From: Clostridia bacterium
GTDB lineage: Bacteria; Bacillota; Clostridia; UMGS1810
Length of the DNA: 37,831 nt
Reading direction: 5' to 3'
Assembly (NCBI GenBank): GCA_017481205.1
Contig: JAFUPN010000031.1
Span: 1 to 37,831, forward strand
Shown here: one piece after another, positions 31,387-37,831 of the stretch
Layout: every line of letters begins with the position of its first letter
Numbering within the stretch: the stretch's first letter is position 1
Translations under genes and position numbers: made by a program
Notes under the pieces: model-generated
Told to the model about the DNA's origin: nothing
Seen by the model: the letters and a program-made list of their open reading frames with translations, nothing else
The model's database searches: none

Positions 31387-33258
31387 TTACCCGGCATTTA
31401 TAAAGCGATAAAGGAAAGTGACAACCTGACCTCTTGTGCACGAGTCATCAGGACTGAAGGTGGTAGCACTTGTTCCACCTGTTATTCCTTGTTCTACTGC
31501 CCACAAAACGGCTTTGTAGTAATAGCTGTCGGACTTAACATCTGTAAAATTGCACTTACTTGATTTTGCTTCGGGCTGACCCGTCGTTCGCCAAAGGAAT
31601 GTAACAACCTGTGCCCTTGAGCAGTTGCTATCTGGGCTGAATGTGGTTGCACTTGTTCCACCGGTTATCTCACTGCCGAATGCCCATTTTACAGGTTTGT
31701 AGAAATAGTCGCTACTCGATACATCAGTAAACGGCAATGTTATTGCAGCAGGTTCAGGTGACGCAATCATTCTGTGAAGGAAAGTTACAACCTGCGCTCT
31801 TGAACAATTTGAGTTCGGAGAGAAGGTGTTAGCACTTGTTCCGCCCGTGATACCCTCATTTGCTGCCCACATAACTGCATCATAGTAATACTGTCCTTTA
31901 GAAACATCGGTAAAGGTTGTTTTTTGTGTTTCTTGGGGATTTTCTATTTCCGTCGGTTTTTCAGTTTCCGTAGGCTTTTCTACTTCAGATGGTTTCTCGG
32001 TTTCGGTTGGCTTTTCGGTTTCGGTAGGTTTTTCAGGTTCTTTTTCAATTTCGGTTGGCTTTTCTGTTTCAGTTGGCTTCTCAGATTCCTTTTCAGGCTC
32101 TTCAAGCGGTTTAAAAGCATATCCGACAAACACGCGTTCCTCATTTCCACCGATTATTGACTGGACACCGTTAATTGCGCCACGCACAAGCAAATCGCCT
32201 TCTTCATCGGTTTCAAACTCATAACCTTGAATCGGTTTCACCTGTATTGCCACATAATAGTTTTCACCTGCTTTGAAGGTATCGTTTTCCGTCATTTTTC
32301 GTTCATTATCTCCGACGCCTTCATACCAAGTAATACCATCTTTGGTTGAATTTTCGTGTTGCTTATCAATGTAATAAAGTCCGTCGTCACGGTTGTCTTT
32401 TGCTTCAAATGATGGATGTTCGCCAAGGGCAGGTGCATTGATATTAAAGGTTACAACTCCCATGACTTTTTTCGGTTCCTTGCCTGTTTTCCATTCATAC
32501 AGCACCATGAGTGAGCCGTCTCCACTTAGGCGAGTTTCTGCAACTTTGCCGTTAATGGAAGCAACAATATTTTTCGTGTCAGCCGCAAAACAATATCCTT
32601 CCTTTGCCTTAATATCAACGACAAATGTATATCTCTTTTCCGCAGCAAAAACTCCTTTGAAGGGATTATCCCGATCATAGTTTTCAAGCCAATACGCGTT
32701 GATGCCTTCTATACCATCGCTATATCTTAAGTATTGCTCTCTTGCGATTGACTGTATGCCGATTTTAGGTTCTTTTACATCACTGATGGCAACGTATGTA
32801 ATCTCCTCAAGCTCCTCTACTGCAGGGAAGGTGTAGGACAATACTACCATCGCCCATCTCTGATATTCAAAGTCTTTGGAAAGCTTGGCTTCTATAAGAT
32901 TTCCGCCCGGATTGAAATATCCCTTCATATTATATTCTGTAGTGGTTGCATCAAACGCGTACCCGTCTTTTGGCTGAAGCCACACTCGCACGGTATATAT
33001 GTGCCCCATTTTGAATGTTTCATTATTTTTCATAGTTTTCGATTCTGTTTCGTCATACCATTCAATCTGTCCATAAATTTCATAAGTTTCATCCGAAAAA
33101 ACTGCCGGCTGAACTCCCTGCCATTTTCTGCCGTCAATGGGTGTCGGTATATTCTTAACATATACCTCACTAATATATTCCGTTTTAGCCATAGCAGTCA
33201 TCGGCAGTATTGACATCATCATAGCTATACATAATAAAATACTTAAGAATCTTTTCAT
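31387..33258 (-). CDS. Secreted surface protein with three C-terminal SLH domains
   Basis: 623 residues from ATG 33258, where GGGAG and a clear signal peptide begin (MKRFLSILLCIAMMMSILPM ... AMAK); the longer frame starts inside the upstream gene. Residues about 30-380 hold beta-rich repeats with a shared pattern (KMGHIYTVRVWLQPKDGYAF, KRYTFVVDIKAKEGYCF, GENYYVAIQVKPIQGYEF), likely Ig-like modules. A Pro/Glu/Thr/Lys linker of TEKPTE units spans about 383-448. Three SLH domains follow (FTDVSKGQYYYDAVMWA, FTDVSSSDYFYKPVKWA, FTDVKSDSYYYKAVLWA), each with GITGGTS and SRAQVVTFL-like ends. SLH domains bind pyruvylated secondary cell-wall polymers, anchoring the protein to the wall. Confidence 0.9.
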   Translation of the reverse strand: MKRFLSILLCIAMMMSILPMTAMAKTEYISEVYVKNIPTPIDGRKWQGVQPAVFSDETYEIYGQIEWYDETESKTMKNNETFKMGHIYTVRVWLQPKDGYAFDATTTEYNMKGYFNPGGNLIEAKLSKDFEYQRWAMVVLSYTFPAVEELEEITYVAISDVKEPKIGIQSIAREQYLRYSDGIEGINAYWLENYDRDNPFKGVFAAEKRYTFVVDIKAKEGYCFAADTKNIVASINGKVAETRLSGDGSLMVLYEWKTGKEPKKVMGVVTFNINAPALGEHPSFEAKDNRDDGLYYIDKQHENSTKDGITWYEGVGDNERKMTENDTFKAGENYYVAIQVKPIQGYEFETDEEGDLLVRGAINGVQSIIGGNEERVFVGYAFKPLEEPEKESEKPTETEKPTEIEKEPEKPTETEKPTETEKPSEVEKPTETEKPTEIENPQETQKTTFTDVSKGQYYYDAVMWAANEGITGGTSANTFSPNSNCSRAQVVTFLHRMIASPEPAAITLPFTDVSSSDYFYKPVKWAFGSEITGGTSATTFSPDSNCSRAQVVTFLWRTTGQPEAKSSKCNFTDVKSDSYYYKAVLWAVEQGITGGTSATTFSPDDSCTRGQVVTFLYRFINAG

Positions 33259-33274
33259 GTCAAAATCAACTCCC

Positions 33275-33532
33275 TTACAATTTTTTATATTTGACAAAAT
33301 TCCCGAAGCTATCTTCTATTGATAAAACATCTTCGCTGATTTCGTATTTAAAGCTTAATGCAGATACATCTCCCGGATAGTAAATAACGACCTTTGTATC
33401 GTCTGCATTATATTTAAATTCTTTTTTTGCATCTCCCATAGAATAATATCCTTCATCAGCAGAAATAAAATTATAGGCAAAGCTTGGGAATCCAATCGCA
33501 ACCCAAGTGCCAATCAAACTTTTAGAACTCAT
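33275..33532 (-). CDS. Small lipocalin-like (DUF5640-type) protein
   Basis: 85 residues. The pattern LIGTWVAIG, then short strands, KEFKYNADDTKVVIYYPG and a closing YEISEDVLSIEDSFGNFVKY matches small lipocalin-like domains that start with GTW and end with a TLTI-type strand. No signal peptide. The start lies 3 bp after the stop of the upstream gene without a strong ribosome binding site of its own, so translation is likely coupled. The fold is inferred from the pattern. Confidence 0.75.
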   Translation of the reverse strand: MSSKSLIGTWVAIGFPSFAYNFISADEGYYSMGDAKKEFKYNADDTKVVIYYPGDVSALSFKYEISEDVLSIEDSFGNFVKYKKL

Positions 33533-33535
33533 AAT

Positions 33536-34147
33536 TTACGCCCACGGATCTTTCTCTGCCGGAACTCTGATTTCCGAAAGACACTGAATATCATTCAAAA
33601 ACCATTGTCCCGTTGACGGCTTTTTACGGAGCTTTACAGAACGCATATTGTCAGCGCCACCGCTTTTTACCCAAAGTGTTGCCCAATTCTCATTATCAAA
33701 GGAGTATGGATTTTCAAACACTTCAATGGTAAGAGGTGCAGATGGAGTATAACCGTTGTCAGGTGTTGCACCAAGAAAATATGAAAATGGTATGTAAAAT
33801 TTATCAGTAAGTCTTTCTTTGATAAATTGTTTTTCATAAGGACTTACATTTTCAGGTCCTTTTAGAAAATTAAGCATTTCATATGTTGCATCGCTACTTT
33901 GTTCAAACTGACACAATGCAAGCAAAGCGAGTGCAACCGTTTTGAAAGGTGTGTCCATGGATATTTCAGGTAATGTCTGAAGCTCAGCAAGATTTTTCGG
34001 GAGTGATGAAAAAGCAAATTTCTCGCTGCGATTTTTGCCTTTTCCAACAGAATTTACTGCACTATTTACTACACCTGTCACCGCTTTTGTTGCTTCTCTT
34101 CGAATGGTGCTTTCTGCCATAGATTTCAAAGAATCAAAAATTCCCAT
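33536..34147 (-). CDS. DUF6935-like protein
   Basis: 203 residues; AAAGGAG precedes the ATG. An N-terminal amphipathic helix (MGIFDSLKSMAESTIRREAT) and a small basic linker lead to a conserved domain with LPEISMDTPFKTVALALLAL, NFLKGPENVSPYEKQFIKER and the closing KKPSTGQWFLNDIQCLS ... DPWA. I recognise this as the family named DUF6935, which often sits beside SPFH/YdjI-type genes. No catalytic motif or signal peptide. The amphipathic start may touch the membrane where the SPFH protein assembles. Confidence 0.78.
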   Translation of the reverse strand: MGIFDSLKSMAESTIRREATKAVTGVVNSAVNSVGKGKNRSEKFAFSSLPKNLAELQTLPEISMDTPFKTVALALLALCQFEQSSDATYEMLNFLKGPENVSPYEKQFIKERLTDKFYIPFSYFLGATPDNGYTPSAPLTIEVFENPYSFDNENWATLWVKSGGADNMRSVKLRKKPSTGQWFLNDIQCLSEIRVPAEKDPWA

Positions 34148-34152
34148 AACTA

Positions 34153-34608
34153 TTACTCCTTTTCATATCTCATTGTCATAAATGTGAATAGTCCGTTTTC
34201 ATCAATAGCTTTCACCCAAGAATCCGTTTTTTCTCCAAATGCCTCACCCTCAATGCCCGAATCGTACCACAATTCTCCGCTTCTTTCTTCCCAAGCGGAA
34301 CATCTCAAACAAATCATGCCGGGACGAAGTTCTTTTTCTCCGCCGCTTTCCAATTCAGCAAGATAACTTTCATATTCCTCTTTTGGAATGGGAATAAGCA
34401 TCAAGAGCTTTCCGTTATCGCAAATTTCAATCAATGAGCTTGTAATTTGTTTTCTTTCACGCATCTCACTTGTTATTGCTTCTTCATCTGTTTCATCAAT
34501 ATAAGGCATAGGAGAATTTCTATATTCTTCTGCATTCATATATGTAAGATTGCCCGCCTCATTTATCACGCCGATAGAATGAAATCGCCATTTACCAATA
34601 TAGTTCAT
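34153..34608 (-). CDS. Lipocalin-like domain protein
   Basis: 151 residues from ATG 34608, chosen because GGAGGTG lies seven bases upstream; the longer frame overlaps the SPFH gene. It opens MNYIGKWRFHSIGVINEAG, and the middle carries SLIEICDNGKLLMLIPIPKE and a closing WVKAIDENGLFTFMTMRYEK, an all-beta pattern like lipocalin domains that begin with a GxW motif. Sequence between is acidic. No export signal. It is one of two such small beta proteins flanking the DUF6935 gene, 5 bp away, which suggests a shared small ligand or partner. Confidence 0.75.
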   Translation of the reverse strand: MNYIGKWRFHSIGVINEAGNLTYMNAEEYRNSPMPYIDETDEEAITSEMRERKQITSSLIEICDNGKLLMLIPIPKEEYESYLAELESGGEKELRPGMICLRCSAWEERSGELWYDSGIEGEAFGEKTDSWVKAIDENGLFTFMTMRYEKE

Positions 34609-34624
34609 AACGACACCTCCAATA

Positions 34625-35944
34625 TCACTGCTTATCGCTTTCATCAAAAACATCACCGCATTCAGGGCAGAACTTTGGCGGATTCATTGGATCTTCAGGT
34701 GTCCAACCGCATTTATCGCACTTATATAAAGGAGCACCTTCGGGTTTTTTACTTCCGCAGTTCTGACAGAACTTACCTGTGTTCGCCGTGCCGCATCCGC
34801 ACTGCCAGCCCATTGCAGGGCTCGGCTGCGGCTTTCCGCAATTCTCGCAGAATTTTCCACTGTTATGCGTTCCGCACTCACAGTTCCAGGTGGATTTTGC
34901 GGGGACTGCGGTTTCAGCCGGCTGCGCAGACTGCTGTCCCATAGCAAAGAGGTTTGCCGCAGCACCTGCACCTGCGTTCTGTGCCATATTCATACCAAAG
35001 AAACCACCCATAGCACCCATACCGCCTTCGTTTTTAGCCGCATCCTGCATAGCCTGTGCCTGAGCACCCACCATGTGAGCAGCAGCCATTGTAGGGTTTC
35101 TGAACGCCGCATTTCTTTGGATTTCCTTAATCATCTTTTCGTCTTCTTCGGAGGCATTAACGCTTGATACGCCGAATACAACGATTTCTATGCCTCTTAA
35201 ATCTCTCCACTTTGAAGAAAGAACATTGTTTAAGGCATCTCCGATTTCCATTGTATGAGCCGGAAGGGAGCTGTAACGGATACCCATATCCGAAATTCTC
35301 GCAAATGCCGGCTGAAGCGCAGTGAGTAACTCTGTTTTAAGCTGACTGTCGATTGTTTCCCTCACATATGTATCCTCAACATTTCCGCATACATTTGTAT
35401 AGAAGAGCATAGGATTTGTGATTTTGTAGGAATATTCGCCATGACAGCGAATTGCAATATCCACATCAAGACCGATGTTGTTGTCTACAACTCTGAACGG
35501 CACAGGTGAAGGTGTTCCGTATTTGTTTCCTATAATTTCTTTTGTGTTAAAGTAATATACTCTTTGGTCTTTTGCTGGTTCGCCGCCAAAGGTGAAACGC
35601 TTGCCCATTTCCGCAAAGCTCTTTTTGATGGTTTCGCCTAAAGAACCGTAGAAAATACTTGGCTCAGTTCCTGTATCATATACGAACTCACCCGGCTCTG
35701 CACAAAGCTCCACCACCTTGCCTGACTCCACAATCATCATACACTGTCCGTCATTAACATTGATAATAGAACCGTTTGAAATGATGTTGTCCGTTCCTTT
35801 TTTGTTAGATGAGCGCCCGCCGGCTTTCTTTTCACCCTTTTGAACAAGAGTGTCTGCATCCATACTTTCGCAGTAAAAATAATCACGCCAAGAGTCTGCG
35901 AGTACCCCCGATAATGCTCCAATGCCTGCTTTTAATAATCCCAT
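34625..35944 (-). CDS. SPFH-domain protein with C-terminal zinc ribbons (YdjI-like)
   Basis: 439 residues; AAGGAG precedes the ATG. Residues about 30-270 are the SPFH/virion-core-protein-like domain known from Bacillus YdjI (SIINVNDGQCMMIVESGKVV, PFRVVDNNIGLDVDIAIRC, SVNASEEDEKMIKEIQR). Ala/Gly/Met-rich sequence follows at about 285-345. Then come three zinc ribbons: CECG ... CENCG, CGCG ... CQNCG, and CDKCG ... CPECG. SPFH proteins form large membrane-bound rings or scaffolds, and YdjI is in the phage-shock-like ydjFGHI operon that responds to membrane stress. Here it is the likely organiser of the flanking small proteins. Confidence 0.9.
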   Translation of the reverse strand: MGLLKAGIGALSGVLADSWRDYFYCESMDADTLVQKGEKKAGGRSSNKKGTDNIISNGSIINVNDGQCMMIVESGKVVELCAEPGEFVYDTGTEPSIFYGSLGETIKKSFAEMGKRFTFGGEPAKDQRVYYFNTKEIIGNKYGTPSPVPFRVVDNNIGLDVDIAIRCHGEYSYKITNPMLFYTNVCGNVEDTYVRETIDSQLKTELLTALQPAFARISDMGIRYSSLPAHTMEIGDALNNVLSSKWRDLRGIEIVVFGVSSVNASEEDEKMIKEIQRNAAFRNPTMAAAHMVGAQAQAMQDAAKNEGGMGAMGGFFGMNMAQNAGAGAAANLFAMGQQSAQPAETAVPAKSTWNCECGTHNSGKFCENCGKPQPSPAMGWQCGCGTANTGKFCQNCGSKKPEGAPLYKCDKCGWTPEDPMNPPKFCPECGDVFDESDKQ

Positions 35945-35947
35945 AAT

Positions 35948-36538
35948 TTAGTCTCCTTCCTGAACATATAAATTTTCATCTGCTACCGAATAATCGGTTA
36001 TATCCCATACATCCTCAGATGTTACGAGCCTTCCGTCACCGCTAATTTGCGGACTGAATTTATGTCCTCGGCTATCTTCTGTGCTGATTTCAATGTTTGA
36101 ATGTAAATCAGATAGATTACATTTTACGGTAAAAGCCTCACCCTGATATATGGTGTGCTTTTCGCCCGTTTCAAGATTTGTCAAAGTAACATAATCCTTA
36201 TACCTCGGAACAATCAAATACCATTCATCGCCTTCAAAATCAAACTGCGACACCTGCTCGATTGCAAAATCTCCAAGAGATTCAAAAATTCCTGCTACAT
36301 AAGTATTTCTGAAATCCAGTCTATCTTCGCCATAGCCTAAAAACGCTACCGCAAAATACGGCGTATCCTCGCATGAATCAAAATCGAAAACATTTGCATA
36401 CTGAGTACGGTAATCTGAGTCTTTATACACCATTCCGGGACCGTCAGCTATTTGTGGCTTATCTACACCGCATCCGAACAGACTCGCAATAAGCGCTATA
36501 ATGGCAGTTAGTTTCATAATATTTTTCACCATCCTCAC
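35948..36538 (-). CDS. Predicted lipoprotein
   Basis: 196 residues, with a GTG start at 36538 preceded by GGGGTGAT at the end of the upstream gene; ATGs at 36532 and 36517 are alternatives. The signal peptide MKLTAIIALIASLFGC has a canonical lipobox LFGC. The mature part is about 165 residues, acidic and beta-rich (WYLIVPRYKDYVTLTNLETG), resembling extracytoplasmic substrate- or ligand-sensing domains but without a named family. It lies 3 bp before the SPFH gene and 5 bp after the DUF3298 gene, so these are one transcript. Confidence 0.78.
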   Translation of the reverse strand: MRMVKNIMKLTAIIALIASLFGCGVDKPQIADGPGMVYKDSDYRTQYANVFDFDSCEDTPYFAVAFLGYGEDRLDFRNTYVAGIFESLGDFAIEQVSQFDFEGDEWYLIVPRYKDYVTLTNLETGEKHTIYQGEAFTVKCNLSDLHSNIEISTEDSRGHKFSPQISGDGRLVTSEDVWDITDYSVADENLYVQEGD

Positions 36539-36543
36539 TCATA

Positions 36544-37831
36544 TCACCCCGCATATAATAATTCTTCAAAGCACTCATCTTCGGGAATACCGTTTACCGT
36601 CCGAGGCCAGTCTGATATGTCAATAGAGAGTCTTACTATTCCGCCGTTTTCAGTTTTTAAATCAACAAAGCTCTTTCCGTCTGTCTGATATGGTGTAAGA
36701 GATGTTCCTGCAGGAAGCTCTGTTTTTTCCATTTCAGGCAGAAGCTCTGCTTCAAGAGATATTGCTGTTTTTACATCGTGACCATAATTAAATGTGTAGG
36801 CTTCATCTGTCATTTCGGGCTTTCCGTCTGTTTCGCTCAGTTTATAGGTTACTGTTGCTCCACGGGTTCCCAATATTTCAAATCTTGTTTCGAGCTTGAA
36901 GTTCTGCGGATTATTGAAAGCATTTTTGTAAACCGTTCCATCCTCATAGCCTTCTTCAATAAACTCATAATCAAGCTCTGTTCCATAAAGTTCCTGTGTC
37001 ATTTTTGGAACATCGCCATTTAAATCCCAAGTGCAGAACATATGGTAGTCGTTATCCGAGAACGAATCAGAATAGATATAGCTCTTTTCACCGATATGCG
37101 CCAAGTAAACATCAAAATCGTAAGCATAGTTGATTTCGTCGGTATAGGTTTTACCATTTACCGTAACCGACAGCATATTGTACGAGCCATATTGATCCGG
37201 CATTGTATCTATTTCAATGCAATCTTTTTTATCATCATCGGGATTCAGGTCAAAGTCGATTTTTTGTCGCATCGGCAACATCATACCGAAGCTGCCTGAT
37301 GGTGCTTTTTTGTATTCGTCCTTGATAATATACTGGTGTTCATCAAAATAAAGCTTTACCGAAAGTGGACCTGCCGCATAGGATGCAATATCATAAGGAG
37401 AAAACCAGAATGTAATACCCTGATAATCTATCGTCCATTTATAATCATCAGGCGAATACTCCTTAAAAATAGTCCAAAGCTGATTTTCTTCAAAACTCAG
37501 GTAATCATATTTGTTTACGATTTCACTCTCAAGAATATCAGGAAGTCCCCGTATGCTACTCATTACATCGGTGAGGACAAGCTTTTTTCCTGTTTGTGGG
37601 TTGAAGTTTGAGGTTATATAATAATACTCCGGATGTACTCCGCCTGAATGCACGAATACATCTTCTATGTAGCTAAAAACAAGCGTATCTGCTCTTTGCA
37701 AATATACTTTTGACTCTCCTTCAAGGTAAAGAGGATTGTATTCATCACCCTCTAAATCCTTAGCTGCTCCCGAAAGTTCATACATCAATGCTTTCGCATC
37801 TTTTAATGCTTCATCGTTAAGCTTATCAAAG
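36544..37831 (-). CDS. RsiV-like DUF3298 protein (5' end outside window)
   Basis: The frame is open to the right edge of the window, so at least 428 codons are present and the start is missing; an apparent start at 37788 is an internal TTG. Residues near the visible start carry the DUF3298/RsiV pattern, FSYIEDVFVHSGGVHPEYYY followed by FNPQTGKKLVLTDV and a calculated FWFSPYDIASYAAGPLSV-type segment, which in RsiV and PdaC-like proteins forms an outside-facing domain that binds lysozyme or cell-wall ligands. The C-terminal 200 residues are beta-rich and unassigned. An export signal, if any, would lie outside the window. First gene seen of the envelope operon; an outside-sensing role is inference. 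Confidence 0.82.
   Translation of the reverse strand, partial: FDKLNDEALKDAKALMYELSGAAKDLEGDEYNPLYLEGESKVYLQRADTLVFSYIEDVFVHSGGVHPEYYYITSNFNPQTGKKLVLTDVMSSIRGLPDILESEIVNKYDYLSFEENQLWTIFKEYSPDDYKWTIDYQGITFWFSPYDIASYAAGPLSVKLYFDEHQYIIKDEYKKAPSGSFGMMLPMRQKIDFDLNPDDDKKDCIEIDTMPDQYGSYNMLSVTVNGKTYTDEINYAYDFDVYLAHIGEKSYIYSDSFSDNDYHMFCTWDLNGDVPKMTQELYGTELDYEFIEEGYEDGTVYKNAFNNPQNFKLETRFEILGTRGATVTYKLSETDGKPEMTDEAYTFNYGHDVKTAISLEAELLPEMEKTELPAGTSLTPYQTDGKSFVDLKTENGGIVRLSIDISDWPRTVNGIPEDECFEELLYAG

Overview
The window looks like chromosomal DNA of an anaerobic, probably gut-dwelling member of the Clostridia (Bacillota). The reasons are strong AGGAGG-type ribosome binding sites, AT-rich sigma-A-type promoters, integrase/excisionase and serine-recombinase genes of the kind found in Firmicutes conjugative elements, SLH-domain and SPFH/zinc-ribbon envelope genes, and very large secreted heparinase-like enzymes. 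No rRNA or CRISPR array is visible. One intact tRNA gene, tRNA-Arg(CCT), is present.

Left block (1-10.85 kb, + strand). The window opens in the 3' end of a tyrosine recombinase, followed by the tail of a second, decayed one. A 430-bp control region holds two copies of a 28-bp palindrome and a consensus promoter pointing away from the downstream genes. Then comes a tight seven-gene operon ending at a shared terminator: a HerA/DUF87-type ATPase with a serine-rich insert, a protein with a TNT-like (NAD glycohydrolase toxin fold) C-terminus, a very acidic protein with a 9-bp tandem repeat, a cytosolic protein with three Ig-like domains and a basic tail, a lidless Hsp70, a membrane-anchored J-domain/TPR protein, and a zinc-ribbon/TM2-like membrane protein. 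I know of no named system with this composition. It is the best candidate here for an undescribed system: an ATPase motor, a dedicated Hsp70/J pair and a possible effector.

Middle block (10.8-24.5 kb). These are ordinary chromosomal genes: a PAP2 phosphatase, exodeoxyribonuclease III, two giant tandem secreted heparinase II/III-like proteins (1520 and about 1552 residues, paralogues), a ZIP metal transporter and PgeF. xth and the first heparinase-like gene are driven by divergent promoters whose -35 boxes lie within the same 14 bp. The gaps carry several repeat families, including a MITE-like repeat in direct orientation on both sides of the ZIP gene.

Mobile-element block (24.6-30.6 kb, mostly - strand). 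A large serine recombinase with its small companion ORF, then an intact tRNA-Arg(CCT) preceded by two degenerate tRNA-Arg-like copies, then a tyrosine integrase and excisionase next to the tRNA, an HTH regulator, and several micro-ORFs punctuated by intrinsic terminators that look like attenuators. No conjugation genes are seen, so these are either stripped remnants or one end of elements that continue outside the window.

Right block (30.6-37.8 kb, - strand). A compact run of eight genes, most less than 20 bp apart: an RsiV-like DUF3298 protein (cut by the window end), a lipoprotein, an SPFH/YdjI-like protein with C-terminal zinc ribbons, a lipocalin-like protein, a DUF6935-like protein, a second small lipocalin-like protein, an SLH-anchored surface protein and another lipoprotein, followed by a broken SLH-domain fragment. 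The set suggests an envelope-stress or surface-maintenance operon. Whether it is cargo of the tRNA-Arg element or resident DNA cannot be decided from this window.
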